A DNA stretch of 64,000 bases from the NCBI RefSeq assembly GCF_009811315.1, contig NZ_BLID01000008.1, forward strand, positions 186,001 through 250,000, read 5' to 3'. Below the pieces are notes generated by a model. The model was not told the origin of the DNA. It made no database searches and saw only the letters and a program-made list of their open reading frames with translations. Made by a program: the position numbers and the translations under genes. Below are positions 1 through 8,299 of this stretch, in pieces (position 1 is the stretch's first letter; each line of letters opens with the position of its first letter). The stretch comes from Vibrio atypicus. GTDB lineage: Bacteria > Pseudomonadota > Gammaproteobacteria > Enterobacterales > Vibrionaceae.

Positions 1-2
1 AT

Positions 3-596
3 ATTTTTCAGGATATATCTTTCACCTTTCCTGAAGGGCGCAATGTCGCTTTACTCGGCTCAAACGGGGCTGGTAAATCGACACTTTTCCGTATATTGGC
101 AGGTAGTGAGTACCCGAATAAGGGGAAAGTGGTTACGGATAAAGCGCTCTCTTGGCCTGTTGCGCTTGCGACAGGTATTCACCCGCAAATGACAGGGCGT
201 GAAAATACCCGTTTTATTGGACGAGTGAATGGCGTTGCTAATTTAGATGAGTATGAAGAAAAGGTGAAGGCGTTTGCGGAACTTGGCGTTAAGTATGATC
301 TTCCCGTAAAAAATTACTCCAGTGGTATGCGTTCTCGCTTAGCATTTGGTTGTTGTGTTGCTATCGATTTTGACATCTATCTGATTGATGAAGCGACCTC
401 AGTCGGAGATCAAAAGTTTAGGCAAAAGGCCAAAAATGCCTTGTTGGAGAAGAGTAAAACCGCTAGCGTAATCATGGTTAGTCATGACATGAAAGAGATT
501 CGCCAGTTTTGTGATAGTGCAGTTATTCTTCATCAGGGTGAACTAACGTTTTACGATGATCTAGAAGAAGCGCTAGACGTGTATAAGACCCTTTAG
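3..596 (+). CDS. Polysaccharide export ABC transporter ATP-binding protein (5' partial)
   Basis: The gene begins before the window; the open frame enters at base 3 and stops at 596. Visible motifs are Walker A (GSNGAGKST), a signature-like YSSGMRSRL, and Walker B with its glutamate (IYLIDEATSV), followed by the switch histidine in MVSHDMKEI. The GRENTRFIGR stretch after Walker A and the truncated signature loop are typical of the KpsT/CtrD/Wzt family, which pairs with a KpsM-type permease and drives export of capsule or O-antigen across the inner membrane. There is no C-terminal carbohydrate-binding extension, so a KpsT-like capsule exporter fits better than Wzt. An internal TTG at 96 is not the start because Walker A lies upstream of it. 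It appears to be the last gene of a polysaccharide cluster lying to the left. Confidence 0.88.
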   Translation: MFQDISFTFPEGRNVALLGSNGAGKSTLFRILAGSEYPNKGKVVTDKALSWPVALATGIHPQMTGRENTRFIGRVNGVANLDEYEEKVKAFAELGVKYDLPVKNYSSGMRSRLAFGCCVAIDFDIYLIDEATSVGDQKFRQKAKNALLEKSKTASVIMVSHDMKEIRQFCDSAVILHQGELTFYDDLEEALDVYKTL

Positions 597-598
597 GG

Positions 599-615
599 AA
601 GATGGCTGCCATCTT
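599..615. repeat. Perfect inverted repeat after the export ATPase gene
   Basis: AAGATGGC and GCCATCTT flank a single T just after the stop codon at 596. No T-run follows on the + strand, so it is at best a weak terminator or an RNA-end structure. Confidence 0.4.
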
Positions 616-638
616 GTACCTTCTTGACTTTTAATGAA

Positions 639-659
639 CTTGAACCTTGAACCTTGAAC
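639..659. repeat. Heptanucleotide array (CTTGAAC)x3
   Basis: Three perfect tandem copies of CTTGAAC lie at the 5' end of the SLC13 permease frame, with partial units on both sides (GAA before, CTT after). The same heptamer recurs six times at 2435-2476. A seven-base unit changes the reading frame when the copy number changes. Confidence 0.9.
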
Positions 660-2380
660 CTTCCCATATAGTCCTAGCTCTGTTTGCATTTACTATAGCT
701 GGCCTCATAAAGTTTCAGTCCAAACCTGAAAGAGTGTTTGGTGTTTTATTGTTAGTACTATTTGCTTGTGGCTTTGTTACTAATGAGCAAGTCGTCGCGA
801 GTTTCGCTAACACAGGTGTCCTGACACTTATACTGTTGATGGTGTGCTCACTTGCACTGGAAAAAACTAAGATATTACGCCAAATTGCCAATTACGTTGT
901 TAGACCTAGTTATATCCGCTCGTGGTTAAATTTATTCACATTTAGTGCGCTATCTTCTGCTGTTCTTAACAACACTGCTGTCGTTTCTGCCATGTTGGCT
1001 CCGATACGCTCAAACCTTTACCACGCTCCCAGCCGATTGCTTATTCCTCTTTCTTATGCAGCTATTCTAGGTGGTACGCTAACGCTTGTTGGTACATCAA
1101 CGAACCTTATCGTTAACTCTATGGTGGTAGAGTCTGGCTTGCCAGCATTAGGCTTTTTTGATTTTACGTTGATTGGTTCATTTTTAGTGGTAGGGTGTGG
1201 CGTTACTTTGTTTTTGATAAGTCGCTGGTTGCCTAATCGCTTTGAGCATACCAAAGCAATTGCCGACTATTTTATTGATACTAAAGTGATGGCGGGTTCT
1301 TCATTGATTGGTCGCTCTATTGAAGATAATGGGCTGAGGAACTTAGAAGCCCTGTTTCTGGTTGAGCTGCAAAGGGGGGGGCATCTTATTTCGCCTGTTT
1401 CTCCATCCCAAGTTTTACAGCAGGGTGATAGGTTGCTTTTCAGTGGCGATATTAAAAAAGTTACCTTGCTCAATCAATTTTCTGGCTTAGAGTCTTTCGC
1501 CAACCAAAATGGCTTACCATTGGATAATCTCTCTGAAGTGATTGTACGACCTGAGAGCAGCTTGGTTGGTAAGACACTCAAACATGCAGGATTTCGTGCC
1601 CTATTTGATGCTGCGGTGGTCGCGATTAAACGTGATGGTGAGCGCTTATCGGGGAAATTAGGTGATGTCACGCTAAAGCCTGGTGATAACTTAGTGTTGG
1701 CAGTGGGTGAAGACTTTAAATCTAGGCACAACTTGAATAAGAACTTCTTTTTTGTGAGTGGTGTCGAAACAGAACGCACTCTCACTCCAAACAAAGAGCG
1801 GTTGGCTGTGTTAGGTTTTGTTACCTCTATAGCTTTATCTGCTTTGGGTTTAGTTCCACTTTTTAAGAGTTTGTTACTGTTTTTAGGTGTATTACTTTTA
1901 ACCAATACGTTAAAACCTAATGAGATTTTGCAGCGTCTGCCAACTCAGATTTGGCTGATCATCTCATCAGCACTTCTATTGTCCTATGCGCTTTCAAACA
2001 CGCAAGCGACAGACTTGTTAGACAAACTAATAGATACCCATCAACAAAGCTTTACGCCTTTGTTGGGGTTGTGTGTGGTTTACCTAGTTACTTGGTGGTT
2101 GACAGAGCTCGTCACTAATAATGCTGCGGCAGCTCTGGTATTTCCCATTGCGATAGGACTGGCGAGTAGCCTTGGCGTCGATCCAACCGGATTTATTATG
2201 GCAGTCGCTTTTGGTGCCAGTGCTAGCTTTGTTAGCCCTTACGGTTATCAAACCAATTTAATGGTTTATAATGCGGGGCAATATCGTATCGCTGACTTTA
2301 TTAAAGTCGGTTTGCCCGTCAGTTTGGTATTTGGATTGATCACGGTCGGCAGCATCGCCGTGATTTATGGATATTTATAA
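647..2380 (+). CDS. SLC13-family permease with two RCK_C (TrkA_C) domains
   Basis: A 577-residue inner-membrane protein with two hydrophobic halves, about residues 5-190 and 385-577. Each half carries an SLC13/ArsB-type signature region (NNTAVV near 108, GTSTNLIVN near 149, TNNAAAALVFPIA in the second half). Two RCK_C/TrkA_C-like modules sit between them at about 205-275 and 295-360. Proteins of this architecture are often encoded beside cysDNC and are thought to import sulfate; substrate specificity is inferred from that context. The start is unresolved. The frame is closed by TGA at 641-643, and the first usable codon is a TTG at 647 inside the CTTGAAC array, with no Shine-Dalgarno sequence visible. 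It precedes cysD by about 100 bp in the same direction. Confidence 0.85.
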   Translation: MNLEPSHIVLALFAFTIAGLIKFQSKPERVFGVLLLVLFACGFVTNEQVVASFANTGVLTLILLMVCSLALEKTKILRQIANYVVRPSYIRSWLNLFTFSALSSAVLNNTAVVSAMLAPIRSNLYHAPSRLLIPLSYAAILGGTLTLVGTSTNLIVNSMVVESGLPALGFFDFTLIGSFLVVGCGVTLFLISRWLPNRFEHTKAIADYFIDTKVMAGSSLIGRSIEDNGLRNLEALFLVELQRGGHLISPVSPSQVLQQGDRLLFSGDIKKVTLLNQFSGLESFANQNGLPLDNLSEVIVRPESSLVGKTLKHAGFRALFDAAVVAIKRDGERLSGKLGDVTLKPGDNLVLAVGEDFKSRHNLNKNFFFVSGVETERTLTPNKERLAVLGFVTSIALSALGLVPLFKSLLLFLGVLLLTNTLKPNEILQRLPTQIWLIISSALLLSYALSNTQATDLLDKLIDTHQQSFTPLLGLCVVYLVTWWLTELVTNNAAAALVFPIAIGLASSLGVDPTGFIMAVAFGASASFVSPYGYQTNLMVYNAGQYRIADFIKVGLPVSLVFGLITVGSIAVIYGYL

Positions 2381-2434
2381 TAGAGACAAGGGAAAGGACA
2401 GGTCTGCTTATTATTAGCTGTTAGAGGTTAAGCT

Positions 2435-2476
2435 CTTGAACCTTGAACCTTGAACCTTGAACCTTGAACCTTGAAC
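2435..2476. repeat. Heptanucleotide array (CTTGAAC)x6
   Basis: Six perfect tandem copies of CTTGAAC, followed by a partial CTT, end 10 bp before the first ATG of cysD. The array occupies the place where a ribosome-binding site would be expected. It is the same unit as the three-copy array at 639-659. Confidence 0.93.
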
Positions 2477-2486
2477 CTTCTAATTA

Positions 2487-3416
2487 ATGGAACAGTTAGG
2501 AATGAAGATTTCCCAAGAACGTATGACTCACCTGAAACAGTTAGAGGCTGAGTCTATTCATATTATGCGCGAAGTTGCCGCTGAGTTTGATAACCCGGTT
2601 ATGCTTTACTCGGTAGGTAAAGATTCTTCAGTCATGCTACATCTTGCTAAAAAGGCTTTTGCACCAGGGATTCCTCCATTCCCATTGATGCATGTTGATA
2701 CGACATGGAAATTCAAGGAAATGATTGCGTTTCGTGATTACATGGCGAAAAAACTGGGTATGGAGTTGATCGTACACCAAAATCCAGAAGGCTTAGAAAT
2801 GAACATCAGCCCATTTGTTCATGGCAGTTCAGTGCATACAGATATCATGAAAACTCAAGGCTTAAAGCAAGCATTAGATAAGCATGGTTTTGATGCTGCT
2901 TTCGGTGGTGCACGTCGTGATGAGGAAAAATCTCGCGCGAAAGAGCGTGTTTACTCATTCCGAGATGAACACCATCGCTGGGATCCAAAAAATCAGCGCC
3001 CAGAGCTTTGGAATGTATACAACGGTAAAGTGAACAAAGGTGAGAGCATTCGTGTCTTCCCTCTTTCAAACTGGACAGAGCTTGATATTTGGCAATACAT
3101 CTATTTAGAAAGTATCGAAATCCCGAGTCTATACCTATCAGCTAAGCGTCCTGTTGTTGAGCGCGATGGCATGCTAATTATGGTTGATGATGAGCGTATG
3201 GAGCTTAAAGAGGGCGAAGTGATTGAAGAGAAAATGGTTCGTTTCCGTACTCTTGGCTGCTACCCATTAACAGGTGCGGTAGAATCTGAAGCCACAACGC
3301 TACCAGAGATCATTCAAGAAATGCTTCTAACGACGACGTCAGAGCGTCAAGGCCGTGCCATTGACCACGATAGCGCAGGTTCGATGGAGAAGAAAAAACG
3401 CGAAGGTTATTTCTAA
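2487..3416 (+). CDS. cysD: Sulfate adenylyltransferase subunit 2 (CysD)
   Basis: Makes adenosine 5'-phosphosulfate (APS) from ATP and sulfate together with the GTPase subunit CysN. The PP-loop ATP-binding motif SVGKDS is at residues 42-47. Other conserved family blocks are HGSSVHTDIMKTQGLKQAL, FGGARRDEEKSRAKER, and the C-terminal RTLGCYPLTGAVES and TTSERQGRAIDHD. Length (309) is close to the usual 300-305. The start is uncertain: ATG 2487 follows the heptamer array directly, and ATG 2502 and 2523 are in-frame alternatives, the last one matching the usual enterobacterial N-terminus best. The stop overlaps the cysC start by one base (TAATG), so the two are translationally linked. Probably a second copy rather than the housekeeping cysDNC, given the unusual gene order. 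Confidence 0.95.
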   Translation: MEQLGMKISQERMTHLKQLEAESIHIMREVAAEFDNPVMLYSVGKDSSVMLHLAKKAFAPGIPPFPLMHVDTTWKFKEMIAFRDYMAKKLGMELIVHQNPEGLEMNISPFVHGSSVHTDIMKTQGLKQALDKHGFDAAFGGARRDEEKSRAKERVYSFRDEHHRWDPKNQRPELWNVYNGKVNKGESIRVFPLSNWTELDIWQYIYLESIEIPSLYLSAKRPVVERDGMLIMVDDERMELKEGEVIEEKMVRFRTLGCYPLTGAVESEATTLPEIIQEMLLTTTSERQGRAIDHDSAGSMEKKKREGYF

Positions 3417-4045
3417 TGTCCACTCCCTACGAGCGTAAAGACAACGACTCAGTGAGCAATGATGTGGTGTGGCACAACACGACAGTAACGCACCAAGATA
3501 GAGTATCACTGAAAGGTCAAACACCAGCTGTGCTTTGGTTTACTGGACTGAGTGGCTCGGGAAAATCGACAGTTGCAAATGCAGTAGAAAGCAAACTACT
3601 GAGCTTGGGTAAACACAGTTACCTGCTTGATGGTGATAATGTTCGTCACGGTCTAAATAAAGACCTTGGATTCAGTGATGAAGATAGGGTTGAAAATATT
3701 CGCCGCATTGGTGAGGTGGCCAAGCTGTTTGTTGACTCCGGTACTCTGGTATTGACTGCGTTTATTTCACCGTTTATTTCTGACCGCGAGCAAGCGCGCT
3801 CATTGGTGGCGGAAGGCCAGTTTCTGGAGGTGTTTATCGATACTCCTTTAGAGATCTGTGAGCAACGTGATCCAAAGGGGCTATACAAGAAAGCCCGTGC
3901 TGGTGAGATCAAAAACTTTACTGGTATTGATTCGGCCTACGAAGCGCCACTTAAGGCTGAGATCCATGTGGAAACAGCGAATAAGTCTATAGAAGAATGT
4001 GCAGAAGCTGTCGTTAATCAGTTACAACAACTTGGGTATATTTAA
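3416..4045 (+). CDS. cysC: Adenylyl-sulfate kinase (CysC)
   Basis: Phosphorylates APS to 3'-phosphoadenosine 5'-phosphosulfate (PAPS), the sulfate donor for sulfotransferases and for PAPS reductase. The P-loop GLSGSGKST is at residues 44-52, the APS-binding DGDNVRHGL at 72-80, and the FISPF motif around the family's conserved serine at 116-120. The 209-residue length is normal. It overlaps the cysD stop by one base, and its own stop overlaps the next ATG by one base, so cysD-cysC-DHH is tightly coupled. In the usual Vibrio arrangement cysC lies downstream of cysN; here it sits between cysD and cysN. Confidence 0.95.
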   Translation: MSTPYERKDNDSVSNDVVWHNTTVTHQDRVSLKGQTPAVLWFTGLSGSGKSTVANAVESKLLSLGKHSYLLDGDNVRHGLNKDLGFSDEDRVENIRRIGEVAKLFVDSGTLVLTAFISPFISDREQARSLVAEGQFLEVFIDTPLEICEQRDPKGLYKKARAGEIKNFTGIDSAYEAPLKAEIHVETANKSIEECAEAVVNQLQQLGYI

Positions 4046-5010
4046 TGATGCATTACGATGTATTCAACGGGGATGCGGATGGCATTATTGCCTTGCTTCA
4101 GTTACGTAAAGCAGAGCCTAAAACGTCAAAGTTAATTACTGGCGTAAAACGTGATATCAAACTGCTCAAGCAAGTCGCGGCCCAATCAGATGTAAGTGGC
4201 GTGACGGTATTAGACATCTCAATGGAGAAAAATACCGATGCTCTTTATGAGTTGATTGAGCGTGATATTCCGGTTTTTTATTGTGATCACCATCGTACAG
4301 GTGAAGTTCCGCAAGCAAATAATTTTACTGCTCTGGTCAACTTAGATGCTCAGATTTGTACTAGTTTGCTGATTAATCAACATCTAGCTGGTCGTTATGC
4401 AGAATGGGCTGTGGCAGGTGCTTACGGTGATAACTTATTTGCTAGCGCAGAGGCCCTGGCGGACCAAGTGGGTTTAAATGCAGAGCAACGAGAATTTCTC
4501 AAAGAGCTTGGTACGTTAATTAACTATAACGGTTATGGTGCAACGGTTGAGGATTTGCATATCCCGCCGGCGGAGCTTTTTGTCCAGTTAATGCAATATG
4601 GCTCGCCGTTTGAACTGATCCAAGATCAGGCATCACCATACTACGTACTAAAACAAGGTTATGAAGCCGACAGTGCGCACTTAGCGGTATTAAATCCACT
4701 AGAGAATAGTGATATCGCGGAAGTCTATGAACTGCCATGCGAAGCGTGGGCAAGACGAATTAGTGGCGTATTCGGGAATGCATTGGCGAACCAATCGCCA
4801 GACAAAGCTCATGCAGTTTTAACGCTTAATCAAAACCAGCAAGATTACACAGTGAGTGTTCGCGCACCACTTAATAATCGTACTGGTGCAGATGAAGTGT
4901 GTACGCAATTTCCAACCGGTGGTGGTCGAAAAGCAGCTGCAGGTATTAATCAGTTGCCCACTTCCGCTAAACAAGAATTTATTCAAAAGTTAGAGAGTTT
5001 CTACTCTTAA
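4045..5010 (+). CDS. DHH/DHHA1-family phosphoesterase in a sulfate-activation operon
   Basis: A 321-residue soluble protein with the DHH superfamily metal-binding motifs: NGDADG (8-13), VLDIS (about 55-59) and DHH (81-83). A C-terminal DHHA1-like motif, GGGRKAAAG (292-300), replaces the usual GGGH with GGGR. The superfamily includes NrnA/YtqI, known to hydrolyse 3'-phosphoadenosine 5'-phosphate (pAp) and short oligoribonucleotides, as well as RecJ and pyrophosphatases. Its start overlaps the cysC stop and cysN follows 78 bp downstream. Since pAp is the by-product of every PAPS-consuming reaction, a pAp phosphatase role analogous to CysQ is an attractive inference. It is not proven by the sequence. 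ATG 4048 is an alternative start. Confidence 0.8.
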   Translation: MMHYDVFNGDADGIIALLQLRKAEPKTSKLITGVKRDIKLLKQVAAQSDVSGVTVLDISMEKNTDALYELIERDIPVFYCDHHRTGEVPQANNFTALVNLDAQICTSLLINQHLAGRYAEWAVAGAYGDNLFASAEALADQVGLNAEQREFLKELGTLINYNGYGATVEDLHIPPAELFVQLMQYGSPFELIQDQASPYYVLKQGYEADSAHLAVLNPLENSDIAEVYELPCEAWARRISGVFGNALANQSPDKAHAVLTLNQNQQDYTVSVRAPLNNRTGADEVCTQFPTGGGRKAAAGINQLPTSAKQEFIQKLESFYS

Positions 5011-5088
5011 ATTAATTTGAGGCGTGAGGCTGAGAATAGGGGTGAACCTTACATCTTGGCTTATATCGCGTAATGAAAGGATTTTATA

Positions 5089-6495
5089 ATGTCTCATTCA
5101 TCAGATTTAATTGCTGAGGATATCGAAGCGTATCTGAAAGTGCATGAAAACAAGGATCTTCTTCGTTTCCTTACTTGTGGTAACGTAGATGATGGTAAAT
5201 CAACACTGATCGGTCGCCTACTTTATGATAGCAAGTTGATTTATGAAGATCAGATGGCGGCGATTGAAAAAGATTCGCAAAAGTTTAATACCACTGATGA
5301 AGCGTTTGATTTAGCTCTGTTAGTTGACGGCCTGCAATCTGAACGTGAGCAAGGCATCACGATTGATGTCGCTTATCGTTACTTTTCTACAGATAAACGT
5401 AAGTTCATTATTGCGGATACTCCAGGGCACGAGCAATACACCCGAAACATGGTAACTGGCGCTTCAACGTGTGAGTTGGCGATCGTGATGGTGGATGCGC
5501 GTTACGGTATTCAAACTCAAACTCGTCGTCATAGTTATATCTGTTCTTTGTTAGGCATCAAGCACATTATTGTGGCAATTAACAAGATGGACCTAATGGA
5601 TTACAGCCAAGAGGTATACCAGAAGATCAAAGCAGATTACCGTGAAATGGCGAAGAACTTTAATATCGATGATATTCGTTTTGTGCCAATTTCAGCACTG
5701 AAAGGGGACAATGTTGTCACGCCAAGTGAAAACATGGATTGGTACCCAGGTGCGACTTTGATGAAGCTGCTTGAAACGGTAAAAGTGGACCAAGATAAAA
5801 ATCTTGAGCAGATGCGATTCCCTGTGCAATATGTAAACCGACCTAACCTTGATTTTCGTGGTTTCTGTGGCACTTTGGCCTCTGGGGTGGTGCAGCCTGG
5901 CGATGAAATTACAGCATTGCCATCAGGTAAGTCGTCTAAAATCAAGTCTATTTACACTCATGATGGCGAGCTAGAAATAGCTTATCCAGGCCAAGCGATT
6001 ACTATTACACTTGAAGATGAGATCGACGTGTCTCGTGGTGATATGCTTGTCCATACAGGGCATGAGCCTGCAGTAACGAATAAGCTAGAAGGTCACATTG
6101 TGTGGATGGATGAAAATCCACTTCGTACACACAAAGAGTACACCTTCAAGTTTGCGACGAAATCATGTGCTGGTCGCATCACTGAAGTGGTTCATAAAGT
6201 GGATGTGAATACCCTAGAGAAGCATGCTGAACAGAGTGATTCGTTAGACTTAAATGAAATTGCACTGACTTCGATTGCTCTGAACGATAAAGTTGCGGTA
6301 GATGAGTATCAAACTTTACCGCAAACAGGTGCTTTCATCGTGATTGACCGTTATACAAACGTCACCGTAGGTGCGGGTATGGTTTATGCGGTGGGTGATG
6401 CGCACGATCATGCTCGTCATTACTCTCAGTCTGAAATTGAGCTGAATGCTTATATTCGCAAGCATTACCCTGAATGGGGTTGTGCGGAAATCTAA
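5089..6495 (+). CDS. cysN: Sulfate adenylyltransferase subunit 1, GTPase (CysN)
   Basis: GTPase subunit of ATP sulfurylase; GTP hydrolysis drives APS synthesis by CysD. EF-Tu-like GTP-binding motifs are present: G1 GNVDDGKST (31-39), switch region EREQGITIDVAYR, G3 DTPGHEQYT, and G4 NKMD. Beta-barrel domains follow. The 468-residue length equals stand-alone CysN; there is no fused APS kinase, consistent with the separate cysC. An AGGATTT-containing leader sits upstream of ATG 5089. A strong terminator follows at 6500-6526, so the permease-cysD-cysC-DHH-cysN block ends here. Confidence 0.96.
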   Translation: MSHSSDLIAEDIEAYLKVHENKDLLRFLTCGNVDDGKSTLIGRLLYDSKLIYEDQMAAIEKDSQKFNTTDEAFDLALLVDGLQSEREQGITIDVAYRYFSTDKRKFIIADTPGHEQYTRNMVTGASTCELAIVMVDARYGIQTQTRRHSYICSLLGIKHIIVAINKMDLMDYSQEVYQKIKADYREMAKNFNIDDIRFVPISALKGDNVVTPSENMDWYPGATLMKLLETVKVDQDKNLEQMRFPVQYVNRPNLDFRGFCGTLASGVVQPGDEITALPSGKSSKIKSIYTHDGELEIAYPGQAITITLEDEIDVSRGDMLVHTGHEPAVTNKLEGHIVWMDENPLRTHKEYTFKFATKSCAGRITEVVHKVDVNTLEKHAEQSDSLDLNEIALTSIALNDKVAVDEYQTLPQTGAFIVIDRYTNVTVGAGMVYAVGDAHDHARHYSQSEIELNAYIRKHYPEWGCAEI

Positions 6496-6499
6496 TGTG

Positions 6500-6526
6500 A
6501 AAAGCGGCACACGGTGCCGCTTTTTT
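6500..6526 (+). terminator. Rho-independent terminator of the cysN operon
   Basis: AAAAGCGGCAC pairs perfectly with GTGCCGCTTTT across the loop ACG (11-bp stem), followed by a T-run. Confidence 0.9.
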
Positions 6527-6606
6527 ATTGGAGTGTATTTGATTTATACCGTACTCTTAAATCAACACTGATCATTCTTTTCCTCGCAGGTTTCAAATTT
6601 CATTAT

Positions 6607-7677
6607 ATGGACATGATGTTTACGGCTTTTGTAGTCTTTGCCACTTCTTTTATCTCTCTGTCCGTATTGCGACCACTAGCTATTCGTCACAACCTTGTCG
6701 ACGTACCTTGCCAGAGAAAATCTCATAATGGGCACATTCCTTTAGTTGGGGGTATCTCTACGCTCCTTGGCGTTTGGATGATTGAATTTTTACTACCCGA
6801 TCTGATCGTTTTTCAACTTGAATATACATCCTTGGCGACGTTACTTGTTTTTGTCGGTTTGATTGACGACAAACTGGATATTAGTGCGATGGCTCGACTC
6901 GTGGTCATTGCGGCGATCTCTGCTTGGCTCGTCTTAGCTGAGGGAATCGCTTTGAGCGAGTTAGGTGATTTGTTGGGAAGCGGAGAGGTCTCTCTAGGCT
7001 TTTGGGCTTTGCCCTTTACGATGGCAGCTGTGATTGGTTGTGTGACTGCATTCAATATGATGGATGGCATTGATGGGTTATTAGGCGCTTTGGCCGCTGT
7101 TGCAATTGCAAGTTTAGGGTATATGTTTTGGTTAGCAGGTCACATTAAGGTTAGTGTTTTTTGTGCACTGTTTATTATTGCCATGCTGCCTTACGTTTTC
7201 TTTAACTTAGCTTTAAAAGTAAGGTCTAATCTGAAAGTTTTCATGGGGGATGCAGGGAGTTTTTTGGTCGGGTTTACGATTATTTGGATGCTTGTTTTTG
7301 CCACTCAAGATATGCCCTTACTCAACCAAACTACTGTTTCGATGAACCCTGTCACTGCTTTGTGGGTGATTGCCTTGCCATTGATGGATATGACATTAGT
7401 TATGTTTAGAAGGATGTTGAAAGGAAAATCTCCATTTGATGCCGATAGAACTCATATCCATCATATACTCATTGCCAGTGGCATGCCTTCGAAAGTGGTT
7501 TTGTTTGTTGTCGCGGTGTTTGCGACTGCAATCGCTTTTTTTGGAATCGCGCTAGATGTTTATGACGTGGCCGAATCCGTTTCATTCCAGTTATTTTTAG
7601 TCTTGTTTGGTAGCTATTGTAGCTTGATGTATGTGATCCACTCTCGTGTTAGTAAGTTTTCACAAGTTGAGAGTTAA
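6607..7677 (+). CDS. wecA: Undecaprenyl-phosphate N-acetylglucosaminyl-1-phosphate transferase (WecA)
   Basis: Polytopic inner-membrane enzyme that transfers GlcNAc-1-phosphate (or a related sugar) to undecaprenyl phosphate, the first step of lipid-linked polysaccharide synthesis. Family signatures are RKSHNGHIPLVGG, the acidic pair in LIDDKLD, NMMDGIDGLLG, KVFMGDAGS, ALPLMDM, and the cytoplasmic histidine motif DRTHIHHI. The frame opens at GTG 6514, but that codon lies in the terminator stem, so ATG 6607 (356 residues) is preferred; ATG 6613 is also possible. It stands alone after the cysN terminator and probably supplies initiation for the neighbouring polysaccharide cluster. Confidence 0.92.
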   Translation: MDMMFTAFVVFATSFISLSVLRPLAIRHNLVDVPCQRKSHNGHIPLVGGISTLLGVWMIEFLLPDLIVFQLEYTSLATLLVFVGLIDDKLDISAMARLVVIAAISAWLVLAEGIALSELGDLLGSGEVSLGFWALPFTMAAVIGCVTAFNMMDGIDGLLGALAAVAIASLGYMFWLAGHIKVSVFCALFIIAMLPYVFFNLALKVRSNLKVFMGDAGSFLVGFTIIWMLVFATQDMPLLNQTTVSMNPVTALWVIALPLMDMTLVMFRRMLKGKSPFDADRTHIHHILIASGMPSKVVLFVVAVFATAIAFFGIALDVYDVAESVSFQLFLVLFGSYCSLMYVIHSRVSKFSQVES

Positions 7678-7800
7678 TTATTGAGTGATAAATTGCTCGT
7701 CTTATTTATGAGAAGTCCTTAACTCTGTTCGTTAACTTCTGCTTCCTCATCTATCATTTAGATATTCTGTTGATAAATGCATCAACGTTGAGGAGGCAAC

Positions 7801-8133
7801 ATGAGCTCACCACTAGTTACCCAAACTCTTCCATCTTTTGATGAGTTAGTTGAGTTAGCGCAGCAAAACCCTGAGGCATTTCGTCAGTTTAAGCAGGATA
7901 TGTGTGAAGAGTTGATTTTGTCTGCCTCTGATGAAATGCAAGATAGACTTTGGGCTCAGCAAAGCCATATCGATCGTGTGGTTGGAACTTGCAAAAATCC
8001 GAACCAAGCAAATGTGTTATTGATGCGTGAATTGGTATCACAAATGGTCAAGTTTCAAGATGTGCTTGAGCAAGACAGTAGTCAAACAGAAAAGGAGAGT
8101 GCAGAAATTATTCCCTTTGATAGTTGGCGCTAG
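7801..8133 (+). CDS. DUF3135 domain protein
   Basis: A 110-residue acidic, helical protein of unknown function. The FDELVELAQQNPEAF opening, the central basic stretch around CKNPNQAN, and the long C-terminal helix match the small DUF3135 family found in Vibrio and relatives. A good ribosome-binding site (GAGGAGG) lies just upstream of ATG 7801. No signal peptide or membrane segment is evident. It is transcribed toward groESL but is separated from it by about 260 bp containing a heat-shock-type promoter. Confidence 0.75.
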   Translation: MSSPLVTQTLPSFDELVELAQQNPEAFRQFKQDMCEELILSASDEMQDRLWAQQSHIDRVVGTCKNPNQANVLLMRELVSQMVKFQDVLEQDSSQTEKESAEIIPFDSWR

Positions 8134-8299
8134 AGTTGATTTTCCTGCCACCCTTATTGCTTGCTCCGCCATTCCAGAAGCGAGACGCGATCTTTCAGGA
8201 ATCTCCAACCAACTGCGACAGCGTCAGATTCGAAATAACGAGGCAGCACTAGTATCCCCCGCTTCTCTGATGTCGATCACAAAAAATCTTTCCTTTCCC

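Noticed and set aside
6514..6606. GTG start and N-terminal extension of WecA
   Set aside because: The codon lies inside the cysN terminator stem and the extra residues do not match WecA homologues.
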